Below are positions 50,131 to 60,449 of a stretch of 64,000 bases of DNA, piece by piece. The DNA comes from Nesterenkonia pannonica (lineage in GTDB: Bacteria > Actinomycetota > Actinomycetes > Actinomycetales > Micrococcaceae). A program made the translations under genes and the position numbers. Location: positions 310,001 to 374,000 of the forward strand of contig NZ_CP080575.1 in the NCBI RefSeq assembly GCF_019575955.1, given 5' to 3'. The stretch's first letter is position 1; each line of letters begins with the position of its first letter. The notes beneath the pieces are model-generated. The model searched no databases. It saw only the letters and a program-made list of their open reading frames with translations, and was not told the origin of the DNA.

Positions 50131-51088
50131 CTGAGCGCGCGCATGCCGCAGCCCTGAGGTCGATAGCCCGCATCGTCGAAGACTCAGCGGAGCCGCAGCC
50201 CCGGAAACGGCGAGAGTAAGCATTGCCGCGCTTCTCGGCGAGGGCTCAGTCCTCTGCGTCACCGGGGCGGGGGTCTCCACCGACTCCGGCATCCCCGACT
50301 ACCGGGGACCCGCCGGATCTCTGCACCGGCACCGGCCGATGACCTACCAGGAATTCCGGTACGACTCCGCATCCCGGCACCGCTATTGGGCCCGATCCTT
50401 CGTCGGCTGGCGGCACATGGGCGCCGCTGAGCCGAACCCCGCGCATCATTGCCTGGCCGCCTGGCAGCAGTCCGGCGTGCTCTCCGGGCTGGTCACCCAG
50501 AACGTCGACGGCCTGCACGACCAAGCCGCAGCAGCCCTGAGCATGCGCACCTCCGATGACCAGCCCAACCACGCCCAGCAGGCCATGAGCCGGGTCGTGG
50601 CACTGCACGGCAACCTCGACCAGGTCACCTGCCTGACCTGCGGCGGCATCGAAGACCGCCGCGCCCTGGACCTCAGGCTTGAGGACGCCAACCCCGGCTA
50701 CGCCGAAGCGGCCATGGTCGCCGCCGAGAACGTCAACCCAGACGGCGACGTCACCCTCGACCAGTCCTGGGTCCAAGAGTTCACCCTGGTGGGCTGCCAG
50801 ACGTGCGGCGCCGACACCCTGAAGCCCGACGTCGTCTACTTCGGCGAGAGCGTGCCCGAAGAGCGCAAAGCCGCCGTCGACGAGCTCGTGGCGCAGTCCT
50901 CAGCACTCCTCGTCGTGGGCAGCTCCATGGCGGTGATGAGCGGATTCTCCATCGCACTGAAGATGCACCGGGCGAACAAGCCCATCGCCGTCGTCAACGG
51001 AGGCCCCTCCCGCGCCGACGCCAAAGCCGACTTCCGCTGGCGCACCCGCATCGCCCCCGCACTTGAGGAGCTAAGCCGCACCCTCTGA
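50131..51088 (+). CDS. Sir2-family NAD-dependent protein deacylase
   Basis: The product has about 300 residues. Motifs: VTGAGVSTDSGIPDYRGPAG (NAD site), VTQNVDGLHDQA, the catalytic His in VALHGNLDQV, a zinc knuckle CLTCGG with CQTCGA, and VVGSSMAVMSG. It removes acyl groups from lysines using NAD. The true start is unresolved: no ATG/GTG is in frame before 50220. A GTAAGC string at 50216-50221, the shape of a corrupted GCCGGC, lies at the point where the upstream frame (ARIVEDSAEPQPRKRR) should join. The start given is the limit of the open frame. Confidence 0.88.
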
Positions 51089-51095
51089 CCGCTGC

Positions 51096-51446
51096 TTAGC
51101 CCGTGGGGGCAGGGAGCAGGCCGGTGCGGCAGTACTCCCTGTACTGCGCGTCGAAGGCGCGGACAGCAGTGGCCTGGACGATTCCCAGCGGCAGGATGAC
51201 GGCGGACGCAGCCAGTGCGAGGAGGGCCACCCAGTAGCTGGCCCCGTCGGAGGAGCTGCCGAGCACCGCATTCGTGAACGCGTTCGGCAGCGACATGCTC
51301 ATGCCGAAGGCCGCGACCAGCGGCAGCCACCAGGCGCGGCCGGGGTCACCGCGCAGCCAGTTCTGAGACTTCGGCCAGGGCTGGTCCGTCCTCACCTGAT
51401 ACTCCTGCTTGCTCAGCAGGCGGGCCTCCGGGGTCGGGTCCGTCAT
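51096..51446 (-). CDS. Hypothetical two-helix membrane protein
   Basis: The product has about 116 residues, MTDPTPEARLLSKQEYQVRT then WWLPLVAAFGMSMSLPNAF and YWVALLALAASAVILPLGIV. No family is recognised. The stop lies in GGGCTAAGC (minus strand), again like the corrupted motif, so the C-terminus may extend. It is convergent with the Sir2 gene. Confidence 0.55.
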   Translation of the reverse strand: MTDPTPEARLLSKQEYQVRTDQPWPKSQNWLRGDPGRAWWLPLVAAFGMSMSLPNAFTNAVLGSSSDGASYWVALLALAASAVILPLGIVQATAVRAFDAQYREYCRTGLLPAPTG

Positions 51447-51603
51447 CAGTGCATCACTCCTCCGCTCCCACACTATCGGCCAGCCGCATTGCCGTGCCTT
51501 ATTGAAGGATCTGCCCATAACCTTCAATAAGGCGGTTCCTTGTTGAAGGATGAGTGGGCGGCGTAAACGGCTGTGAGACGGGGCACAGGCCTCCCAAACT
51601 TAA

Positions 51604-51617
51604 CCGTACGTACGGTA
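51604..51617. promoter_or_regulatory. TetR-type operator ACCGTACGTACGGT
   Basis: This perfect 14-bp palindrome is centred about 30 bp upstream of the MFS start. The pattern with nested TACGTA is common for TetR-family operators. The TetR gene directly downstream of the exporter is the obvious binding partner. Confidence 0.65.
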
Positions 51618-51639
51618 CAGTTTGCGACTGTGGATGTGA

Positions 51640-53246
51640 TGAGGACGCTGACAGGGCGCAAGCGGGTGAGCACCGAAACCGGCCCCGTTCCCCGCGCCGA
51701 CCGGCGCGCCAGCGGCCCCTGCGCCCCTCCGCAGCCCCAGACACCAGCCTCACCCGCTGGCAGCGCTGGACCGTCCTGATCATCGTCTCCGCAGGGCTGC
51801 TGCTCGTGGCCCTGGACATGACGATCCTCTACACCGCCCTGCCCCGCCTGACCTCCGCGCTTGAGGCCAGCGCCTCTCAGCAGCTGTGGATCCTCAACAT
51901 CTATCCCCTCTTCATGGCCGGGCTGCTCCCCGGCTCCGGGGCGCTCGGCGACCGCTTCGGACACAAACGCACCTTCCAAGTCGGCATGGTCGTCTTCGGC
52001 GTCGCCTCCCTGACGGCCGCCTACTCCCCGAACCCCGAAGTGCTGATCGCCGCCCGCGCGCTGCTGGCCGCAGGCGGAGCGCTCATGCTCCCCGCCACCC
52101 TCGCCCTGATCCGCATCAGCTTCTCCAACGTGCGCGAGCGCAACATCGCCATCGCCGTGTGGGCCTCCACGTTCATGGTCGCCATGGCCATGGGGCCCAT
52201 CGTCTCCGGGGTGCTGCTGGAGTTCTTCTGGTGGGGATCGGTGTTCCTCATCAACCTGCCCATCGTGGCGGCCGCATCGGTTGCGATGATCCTGGTGGGC
52301 CCCGCAACGTCTACGACGCCTCACGCCGGTGGGATGCGATCTCCTCAGCCCAAGCCCTTGTCGGCATGGGGGCGGCAGTGCTGGCCATCAAGACCTGGGC
52401 CGAAGCGCCCATCGACTACCCGTGGCCATCGTCTCCACAGCAGTGGGTGCGGTGGTGCTGACCCTCTTCGCCAGACGGCAGGTGCGACTGGCCCGCACCG
52501 CCGAGCCGCTCATCGACTTCGGGATGTTCCGGAACCGCGGATTCACCGGCGGCGTCATCGGCGCCGGGCTCGCCACCTTCATCACCGCAGGGGTCCAGCT
52601 TGCCGTCGCCCAGCGCTACCAGCTGCTCGAAGGCTTCAGCCCGCTGGAGGCTGGGCTGCTCGTTACTGCGCTCGCCGCAGGCTCCGCGCCCTTCTCCATC
52701 GTCGGCGGGGCCCTGCTGCAGCGCATCGGCCTGCTCGTCCTCATCGGCGGGGGCATGGGCGTCGCCGCCCTGGGAACCATCGGCGCCACCGTCTCCGCCT
52801 TCCAGGACTCGCTGCCCGGGCTGGTGGTCTCCTGGTGATCGCCGGGGCCGGCATGGGCTGCTCCATCTCCGTGGCCTCCACCGCCATCATGGGCAACGTG
52901 CCCCCGCACCGGTAAGCATGGCCGCGTCCACCGAAGAGGTCTCCTACGAGTTCGGCAACCTGCTCGGCGTCGCCCTCCTCGGAGCCCTGCTGACGCTGGT
53001 CTACACCCACACACTCATCCTTCCGCCCAGCGTCGAGGAGTACGCTTAAGCGCCTCACCGGCAGCCGCCATCGAAAGCGGCAACGCCGACGTCATCGCCG
53101 CCGCCTCCGCAGCCTTCGACACCGCCTACCTCAGCGTCCTCACCGCGCTCTCAGCCGTGATGATCATCGGCTCCGCAGCCGTGACAGCGTTCCTGTGGCC
53201 CTACAAGCCCGGCACCGAATCCCAGGCCTACCCGAACAATCACTAA
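51640..53246 (+). CDS. DHA2-family MFS multidrug exporter (14 helices)
   Basis: The product has about 530 residues. Family marks: WTVLIIVSAGLLLVALDMTI (motif D1 region, LDMTI), WILNIYPLFMAGLLPGSGAL and GDRFGHKRTFQVGMVVFG (motif A). It resembles QacA/SmvA proton-coupled exporters of cationic compounds. Frame errors lie near 51720, 52305, 52425 and 52835. At 52909 (CACCGGTAAGC) and 53044-53051 (GCTTAAGC), restoring GCCGGC gives PPHRAGMAAS and EEYAGASPAA. Start ATG 51640; GTG 51631 is an in-frame option. Confidence 0.88.
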
Positions 53247-53309
53247 GGTGGAGCAGCAGCACCGCCGGAGAGCCCGGCCCAGCAGCAGAAGACAGGGAAG
53301 CGAGGCAAC

Positions 53310-53879
53310 GTGCGGCAGTCCAAGCGTGAGCAGGCCCTGGAGGCAGCCACCCGAGTAGTCCAGCGCGACGGCGTCACCGCCCTGTCCTACGAGGCGGTCG
53401 CCGCCGAGGCCGGACTCACCAAAGGCGGCCTGGTCTACCACTTCCCCTCCCGCGAGGCGCTCCTGCGAGCGCTCCACGAGCACGTCTCAGGCGGCTGGGA
53501 GCGCTACATGGCCCAGCAGGTCAGCGACGACGCCAACCCCGCCCGCCCCGAGGAGCTCGACGCGCAGAGTAGGCTCGACGCTTACGTCCGCGGCTCAGCA
53601 TCACCCGCCGGGAACCCCGACCGCGCCGAGCTGCAGCTGATGCTCCAGGCCACCGAGGACCCCGAGTCCCAAGCCATATGGAACGCCGTGCACGAGCGAT
53701 GGGCGCCTCCGCTGCCCGAGGAGTCCGACGACCGAGCCGTCGACATGTTCCTCGCCCGGCTCGCCTCAGACGGCCTCTGGCTCTACGAAGCGCTCACGGA
53801 CGAGCAGCTGGAGCCCGCACTGCGGGAGACGCTTCTGGCCCGCATCATCCAGCGCGGACGAGGCGAAGCAGGCTCCTGA
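53310..53879 (+). CDS. TetR-family transcriptional regulator
   Basis: The product has 189 residues. The HTH is REQALEAATRVVQRDGVTAL, then EAVAAEAGLTKGGLVYHFPS. The C-terminal domain matches the TetR_C group found with DHA2 exporters (MLQATEDPESQAIWNAVHER). A GTG start follows GAAGCGAGGC. It lies 63 bp downstream of the exporter gene and likely represses it through the palindrome at 51604. The frame is intact. Confidence 0.9.
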   Translation: MRQSKREQALEAATRVVQRDGVTALSYEAVAAEAGLTKGGLVYHFPSREALLRALHEHVSGGWERYMAQQVSDDANPARPEELDAQSRLDAYVRGSASPAGNPDRAELQLMLQATEDPESQAIWNAVHERWAPPLPEESDDRAVDMFLARLASDGLWLYEALTDEQLEPALRETLLARIIQRGRGEAGS

Positions 53880-53989
53880 CCAGGGGGTCAGAAAAAGACA
53901 CATGGAGCGTAGGTTCAGGCTCAAGCTCATAGGATGGTCTGATCCGGCTCATGCCACGCACTGCACCCGCACCTCCGGAGGTACCGACC

Positions 53990-54947
53990 ATGAGCCAGCC
54001 GAACACCGCCCAGCGCGCCCGCCGAAGGCCCGCCGCGTGGATCTCCTCGCCGCAGTAAGCAGCCTCCTGCTCGGAGCCTGCGCCGACCCCACTGAGGAAG
54101 AGGCTGACGAGGGCCAGGAGGGTGAGGCCAGCGGCGCGGTCACCATCGGCTCCGCCGACTTCCCCGAGTCCGAAGTGGTGGCCTACCTCTACGCCCACGC
54201 CCTGGAGGACGCAAGCGTCGAGGTCAGCACCAGCATGAACATCGGCTCCCGGGAGGCCTACGTTCCGGCCCTGGAGGACGGGTCCATCGACCTCATCCCC
54301 GAATACACCGGCAACCTGCTCTTCTACCTCGACGAGGACTCCGAAGCGACCGACGCAGACAGCATCAACGATGAGCTCCCCGCAGCGCTGGAGGAGCGCG
54401 GCCTGGAGATGCTCACCCCGCCGAGGCGGAATCCACCGACGCCGTCGTCGTCACCTCAGAGACCGCCGAGGACTGGGACCTGACCACCATCGGCGACCTC
54501 GCCGACCAGTCCGAGGACGTCACCTTCGCCGGGCCGCCCGAGTTCCAGGAGCGCTCCGTGGGGATCCCCGGCCTGGAGGAGAACTATGGCCTGGAGATCT
54601 CCGAATTCACCCCCATCTCTGACGGAGGCGGCCCCGCCACCGTGGACGCCCTGGTCAGCGGCGACGTGACCGCTGCCAACATCTTCACCACCAGCCCTGC
54701 ACTGCCTGAGAATGACCTCGTCGTCCTCGAGGACCCCGAGAGCAACTTCCCTGCCCAGCAGGTGGTTCCCATCCTCAGCAGCGACTCCATGGACGAGGAC
54801 ATCGCCGAGACCCTCGACGCGGTCTCCGAGCTGCTGAGCACCGAGGAGCTCATCGAGCTCAACGACCGGGTCAGCGGCAGCGAGAACCAGGAGCCCTCCG
54901 ACGCGGCGCGCGACTGGCTCGAAGAGCAGGGGCTGATCGAGGGGTGA
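53990..54947 (+). CDS. opuCC: OpuC-type glycine betaine/choline substrate-binding lipoprotein
   Basis: The product has about 318 residues. GGAGG sits 9 bp before the ATG. The lipobox is LLLGACA. The mature protein follows the OpuAC/ProX plan: VTIGSADFPESEVVAYLYAH, SMNIGSREAYVPALEDGSID, LIPEYTGNLLFYL and ISDGGGPATVDAL. It captures osmolytes outside the membrane for the following ABC genes. GTAAGC at 54055 and GCAAGC at 54211 replace GCCGGC (LAAAGSLLLG; EDAGVEV). Frame errors lie near 54035 and 54422. Confidence 0.88.
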
Positions 54948-54996
54948 CCGTGCCAGGTGCGCTCGGCGCAGCGCGGCCGTCGAAGCGCGGCACGCT

Positions 54997-56041
54997 GTGA
55001 TCACCTTCCGCGGGGTCTCCAAGACCTACCCGGACGGCACCTCCGCGGTCGACGGCCTCAGCCTGACCGTGGAGGTAAGCAGCATGACCGTCTTCGTCGG
55101 CCCCTCCGGGTGCGGGAAGACCACCGCCATGCGGATGATCAACCGGATGATCGAGCCGACCGAGGGCACCATCGAGATCAACGGCTCCGACGCTGCTTAC
55201 CGCCGCCCGGCCCAGCTGCGGCAGGGCATCGGCTACGTGATGCAGCACGCCGGACTGCTGCCCCACCGCACCGTGGTCGACAACGTCGCCACCGTGCTGC
55301 GCCTCACCGGCCAGAGCCGCAAGGAGGCACGCGGCGCCTCCTACGAGATGCTCACCCGGGTGGGCCTGGACGAGTCCCTCGCCCGCCGGTACCCCTCGCA
55401 GCTCTCCGGGGGCAGCAGCAGCGCGTCGGCGTGGCCCGGGCGCTCGCCTCGGACCCGCCCATCCTGCTGATGGACGAACCCTTCAGCGCAGTGGACCCGC
55501 TGGTGCGCCAAGACCTCCAGCAGGAGCTGCTGCGCCTGCAGGACGAGCTGAAGAAGACCATCGTCTTCGTCACCCACGACATCGAAGAGGCCCTGCTCCT
55601 CGGAGACCGGATCGCCGTGTTCGGGCCCGGGGAGTGCTGCAGCAGCACGACAGCCCCGAACGGGTCCTCACCGCCCCCGCCAACGACTTCGTCTCCCGGT
55701 TCATGCGGCCGTGAGCGAGGCATCCGCTCGCTCGCCTTCGCCAGCGCCTCCCAGGTGCACATCACCCCCGCGGAGCCGCAGGGCGGGCGCGTGAGCCTCA
55801 AGGACGGATGGGCGCTGCTCGTGGACGACGCCGGACGCCCGAGGCGTGGGAGGCCCCGTCGCAGGAGAGGACCCCGGTCACCTCCACGCTCAGCGAGGAC
55901 GGCAGCCTGAGGTCAGCCGTCGACGCGGTGCTGTCCTCCCCGGCGCACACGGCACCGGTGACGGACAGCTCAGGCGCCCTCGTCGGCACGGTAAGCCGTG
56001 ATGACATCTTCGCAGCACTCGCCTCACGCTCCGGAAGCTGA
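54997..56041 (+). CDS. opuCA: OpuC-type ABC transporter ATP-binding protein with CBS region
   Basis: The product has about 350 residues. [20 protein letters not shown] (Walker A) and the phrase [10 protein letters not shown] are typical of OpuCA/ProV. The signature [19 protein letters not shown] is split by a base error near 55412. Walker B is [16 protein letters not shown]-terminal CBS-type segment ([13 protein letters not shown]) may sense ionic strength. GTAAGC at 55075 and GCTTAC at 55195 fit corrupted GCCGGC (TVEAGSMTVF). Further errors lie near 55640, 55715 and 55845. The start GTG is chosen by homology. Confidence 0.9.
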
Positions 56042-56047
56042 CCCGAC

Positions 56048-56688
56048 GTGAACTGGGCGCTCAACAACTTCTCCCGGCTCATGGAGCTCTTCTGGGAGCA
56101 CACCGTGCTCTCCACCATCCCCACCCTGCTGGGCCTGATCATCGCCGTGCCCCTGGGCCTGTTCCTCAACGATCGCCGCTACGGACGCCGCATCGCCGTC
56201 GCCCTGGCATCGATCGCCTTCACCATCCCCTCCTGGCGCTGTTCGTCACCATCCCCACCATCATCGGCACCCAGGTGCTGGACCCCATCAACGTGATCGC
56301 CGCGCTCACGCTCTACTCCGGCGCGCTGACCCTGCGCTCGGTGTTCGACTCGCTCGACGCGGTCAGCACCAGCGTCCGCGACTCCGCCCAGGCCAGCGGC
56401 TACTCGCAGTTGGGGAGGGCGCTCTTCGTGGACCTTCCCTGGCCGTCCCGGTGCTGACCGCCGGGCTGCGCGTCACCGCCGCCACAAACGTCTCCCTCGT
56501 CTCCGTGGGCGCCGTGATCGGCGTCGGCGGACTGGGCGAGCTGTTCACCTCCGGCTACCAGCGCAGCTACCCGGACCAGGTCTTCGTAAGCATCCTGGCG
56601 ATCATGGTGCTGGCCTTCATCATGGACCGGCTCATCGCCGTTGCTTAGGCTGGCTGCTCACCCCCTGGGAGCGTGCCCATGCTGGCTG
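56048..56688 (+). CDS. opuCB: OpuC-type ABC transporter permease
   Basis: The product has about 213 residues. It starts VNWALNNFSRLMELFWEHTV, with the permease signature SAQASGYSQLGRALFVDLP and VSVGAVIGVGGLGELFTSGY. It forms half of the membrane channel for osmolyte uptake. Frame errors lie near 56235 and 56445. GTAAGC at 56586 (VFAGILAIM expected) and GCTTAGGC at 56643 (VAGWLLTPWERAHAG expected) both decode as GCCGGC; the latter creates a false stop. It overlaps the next gene by 10 bp. Confidence 0.88.
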
Positions 56689-57350
56689 ACATGATCGCCT
56701 ACTTCGCCGACCCTGAGAACTGGTGGGGCGCCCAGGGGATTCCGGTGCGCGTCGGGAGCACCTCTGGTACTCCTTCATCGCCGTGGCCCTTGCGGCTCTG
56801 CTCGCATTCCCGGCAGGGGTATACGTCGGCCACACGGGACGTGGCCAGACGTTCATCGTCACCGTCGCCAACTCCTGCGCGCCATCCCCTCCCTGGGCCT
56901 GATGACCCTGCTGGTTCTGCTCATGGGGCTGGGGCTGCTGCCGCCGGTGCTTGCGCTGGTCACCCTCGCCATTCCGCCGCTGCTGGCGGGGGTATACTCC
57001 GGGATGCGCAGCGTGGACCGCGCCGTGGTCGACGCCGCATGGGCCATGGGCATGGCCCGCCATCAGGTGATCGGGGTGGAGCTGCGCAACGGGCTGCCCG
57101 GCATGGTCGCCGGACTGCGGGGGCCTCTCTGCAGGTCATCGCCACAGCGATGATCGCCGCCTACGTGAACCTCGGAGGCATCGGCCGGTACATCTTCGAC
57201 GGGCTGGCCCTCTACGACTACGGGCGCGTGCTCGTGGGGGCGGTGCTGGTGACGGGGCTCGCCCTCGCCGTCGACGGGGCGCTGGCCGTGGTGGTAACTG
57301 GCCCAGCCGGGGGCGAAGAAGTCCTCGGTCAGCCGGAGTAGGAGCCGGTG
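56679..57350 (+). CDS. opuCD: OpuC-type ABC transporter permease, second subunit
   Basis: The product has about 223 residues. It starts MLADMIAYFADPENWWGAQG and contains LRAIPSLGLMTLLVLLMGLG and AYVNLGGIGRYIFDGLALYD, the OpuCD pattern. It pairs with the preceding permease. Frame errors lie near 56757, 56878 and 57118. Near the end, GTGGTAACTGG is probably a corrupted GCCGGC; reading AVVAGWAQPG then KKSSVSRSRSR gives a basic tail ending at 57350 rather than the acidic one ending at 57341. The end overlaps purM, which is convergent. Confidence 0.85.
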
Positions 57351-58468
57351 AGCAGCACGGCTCCGCCGTCCACGCCCTTGGCGCCCTGAGTGAAGTCGTC
57401 GCCGGTGCGGTCGGAGGAGGATGCGTCGTATTCGGCGACCTCGCCCATTATCCACGCCGACTGCCCGGCAGTGGTCAGCTGGGCCACGGCCTCGTCCGCC
57501 TTCTCAGCGGCGACCACGGCGACCATGCCGACGCCCAGGTTCCAGGTGCGCTCCGCGTCGGCCTGAGGACGCCCCCAGCTCGGAGAGCACGGAGAACACC
57601 GGCGGAACCGACCAGGTCGCGCGGTCCACGCGCGCCATCAGCCCAGCAGGAAGCACCCGGGCGAGGTTCGCCGCCAGGCCGCCGCCGGTGACATGGCTGA
57701 AGCCGCGCACCGGCAGATTCTCAGGCAGCTCGCCCTGGGCCGGGTCCCCGTTGAGGACTCCACCAGATCAAGGCACGGTGCGGTGTACAGGCGGGTGGGC
57801 TCCAGCAGCTCCTCGCCCAGTGTGCGCCCGAACTCGGGAACCTCGCGTGAGAGCTCCCACTTCGCGTCGGCGACGATGCGGCGCACCAGCGAATAGCCGT
57901 TGGAGTGGATGCCGGAGGAGGCGATGCCGACCACCTTGTCGCCGGGGCGCACCCGCTCCGCGCCCAGCACAGCGGAGGCGTCGACTACGCCGGTGGCCGC
58001 ACCCGCGACGTCATACTCGTGCTCGCCCAGCAGGCCCGGGTGCTCGGCGGTCTCCCCGCCGACCAGTGCGGTGCCCGCCTCAGCGGCGGCCTTCGCCACA
58101 CCGGAGACGATCGCCGCGATGCGGGTGGGCTCCACCTTGCCGCAGGCGATGTAGTCCGTCATGAACAGCGGCTTGGCGCCCATGACGACGATGTCGTCGA
58201 CGACCATGCCCACCAGGTCGAAGCCGATCGAATCGTGGATGTCCATGGCCTGAGCGATGGCGACCTTGGTGCCCACCCCGTCGGTGGAGGTGGCCAGCAG
58301 AGGCTTGGGCAGCCGCTTGAGCTCCGAGGCGTCGAAGAGGCCCGCGAATGCGCCCACCCCGCCCATCACCTGAGGGCCGTGGGTGGCCTCCACATGGGCC
58401 TTCATCAGCTCGACGGCGCGGTCCCCGGCTTCGGTGTCCACACCGGAGGAGGCGTAGGTGGTGCTCAT
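57329..58468 (-). CDS. purM: Phosphoribosylformylglycinamidine cyclo-ligase
   Basis: The product has about 375 residues. It makes aminoimidazole ribotide in purine synthesis. Motifs: TYASSGVDTEAGDRAVELMK, LATSTDGVGTKVAIA, MVVDDIVVMGAKPLFMTDYI, LVGGETAEHPGL and GFSHVTGGGLAANLARVLP. The start ATG overlaps the purF stop (ATGA), so they are coupled. Frame errors lie near 57750, 57575 and 57560. It is convergent with opuCD. Confidence 0.93.
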
Positions 58469-60114
58469 CGGACGGGGACTTCCTCTCGAAGCGGCGGTTC
58501 GGTCTCGTCCAGCTCAAACTCGGAGTCCGGCCCCGGCTCGCACCCGGTCTGCGGGCGCTGGTACGGCATGCCAGGCAGCCGCGGCTGCTCCAGCAGCATC
58601 TTGCCCCGCCGATCCTCCGGAGGAAGCTCAATGGGGTACTCGCCGGTGAAGCAGGCGGTGCACAGGGTGGAGCGCGGCTGGCCGGTGGCTGCGATCATGC
58701 CCTCCTCGCTGATGTAGGCCAGCGAATCCGCGCCCACCGCCGCAGCGATCTCGTCCATGGTGGCCCCATTGGCGATCAGCTCAGCACGGGTCGCGAAGTC
58801 GATGCCGTAGAAGCAGGGCCATTTGATCGGCGGCGAGGAGATCTTCACATGCACCTCCGCGGCGCCCGCCTCCTTCAGCATCCCCACGATGGCCTTCTGG
58901 GTGTTGCCGCGGACGATCGAATCGTCCACCACCACCACCTTCTTGCCCGCCACCACATGGTCCATCACGTTGAGCTTCAGCCGGATGCCCAGCTGGCGCA
59001 GCGTCTGCGAAGGCTGGATGAACGTGCGCCCTACGTAGGAGTTCTTGATGAAGCCTTGGGCGAAGGGAAGCCCTGAAGCCTCCGCATAGCCCACAGCGGC
59101 CGGGGTGCCGGACTCCGGCACAGGGATCACGATGTCAGCGGAGTGCTGCTCCTCGCGCGCCAGCTGGCGGCCCATCTCCACGCGGGCCTCGTACACCGAG
59201 CGCCCATTGATGGTGGCGTCGGGGCGGGCCAGGTAGACGTACTCGAACGCGCAGCGCGCAGGAGCCGCCTCGGCGAACCGGTGGGACCGCACACCCTCAG
59301 CGTCGATCGCGATGAGCTCCCGGGCTCGATCTCCCGGATCACGGAGGCGCCCACTGTGGCCAGGGCGGACTGCTCGGAGGCGACCACCCACCCGCGGGAG
59401 AGCCCAGCACCAGCGGGCGCACGCCCTGAGGGTCGCGCGCCGCGTAGAGCGTGTTCTCGTCCATGAAGGCCAGGCAGAACGCGCCCTTCAGGCGCGGAAG
59501 CAGCGCCAGGATCTGCTGCTCCAGGGACTCGCCCGGCTCCTCCTTCAGCAGCGCGGTGACCAGGGCCGTATCGGTGGTGTTGCCCTGGGCGAGCTCCCCG
59601 AAGGTGCGCTCGCCGTGACGCTCCACCACCGCGTCCCGCAGCTCAGCAGAGTTGGTGAGGTTGCCGTTGTGGCCCAGAGCGACCGTCCCGTGAGGGTGGC
59701 GCCCAGAGTGGGCTGGGCGTTGGCCCAGTTGTTGGCCCCGGTGGTCGAGTAGCGGCAGTGGCCCACCGCGATGTGACCGGTCAGTGCCGAGAGGGTGGCC
59801 TCGTCGAACACCTGGGAGACCAGTCCCACATCCTTGTACACCTTGATGTGGTCGCCGTCGCTCGCTGCGATGCCCGCAGACTCCTGGCCGCGGTGCTGAA
59901 GGGCGTACAGGCCGTAGTAGGCGAGCTTGGAGACCTCCTCGCCGGGAGCCCATACGCCGAAGACGCCGCATTCGTCCTGCGGCAGAGGGTCTTCGTCGAG
60001 GAGGTTGAAGTTCAGCCGCGCGGTTGCATCAGGCACTGCGGGGGCCTCGTTTCCGTCGGAGGGAGCGTCAGGGTCGTCGTGGGGCACCCGGCCGTTGTCC
60101 GGCAGGCGCTCCAT
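58465..60114 (-). CDS. purF: Amidophosphoribosyltransferase
   Basis: The product has about 550 residues from the ATG used. It catalyses the first committed step of purine synthesis. The Ntn nucleophile is the Cys in QDECGVFGVWAPGEE. Then come LQHRGQESAGIAASDG and HCRYSTTGANNWANAQP, and the PRPP loop KKVVVVDDSIVRGNTQ. Cysteines near the end (CTACFTGEYP) may bind an iron-sulfur cluster. The present text runs in frame from an upstream two-helix membrane protein (start 60372) into purF without a stop, so the purF start is uncertain. Frame errors lie near 59695, 59395 and 59325. Confidence 0.9.
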
Positions 60115-60372
60115 GTCATACGTGGTGGCCCGACGGCGCATGATCTTCTCCGTGGCCAGGTAGGCGACAGCGGCCAGCATCAGGCAGGGCACGGTGTAGA
60201 ACATGGTGAAGGTGCCGATGGAGGCGCCTGTGGTGTAGTCCTCCGCCGGAGGAGTGACGGCGACGGTGATGACCGCAGCGGTGAATGCCACGACCGGTGC
60301 GCCGATCATGAAGGGGATGAGCTTGGGTGTGCTGCGCACACGCGCACGACCACGCGGCTCGTGTGAAGGCAT
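60115..60372 (-). CDS. Small two-helix membrane protein, fused in frame to purF in this text
   Basis: The start is MPSHEPRGRARVRSTPKLIP. Two helices follow (FMIGAPVVAFTAAVITVAV and MFYTVPCLMLAAVAYLA), then a basic RRR stretch and an acidic linker that leads directly into the PurF N-terminus. Similar small proteins occur alone in related genomes, from memory. A lost stop through an indel is as likely as a true fusion. The end coordinate is only the point where I start purF. Confidence 0.55.
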
Positions 60373-60449
60373 AGCCACCAGTCTACTGCTTTCCGCGTGT
60401 GCGGGCACAGGCGGCCGGGCCCTCAGGCATGGCCTAGGATTGGCGGTCG

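Noticed and set aside
10365-53051. GCTTAAGC strings considered as a genuine repeated element or regulatory palindrome
   Set aside because: They occur inside coding sequence at points where GCCGGC restores conserved protein, and appear alongside shorter variants, so a sequencing artefact at a modified motif fits better than a mobile or regulatory element.
60115-60372. A confident natural PurF-membrane fusion
   Set aside because: The error rate in this text makes a missing stop likely, so I kept separate entries and list the fusion only as a question.
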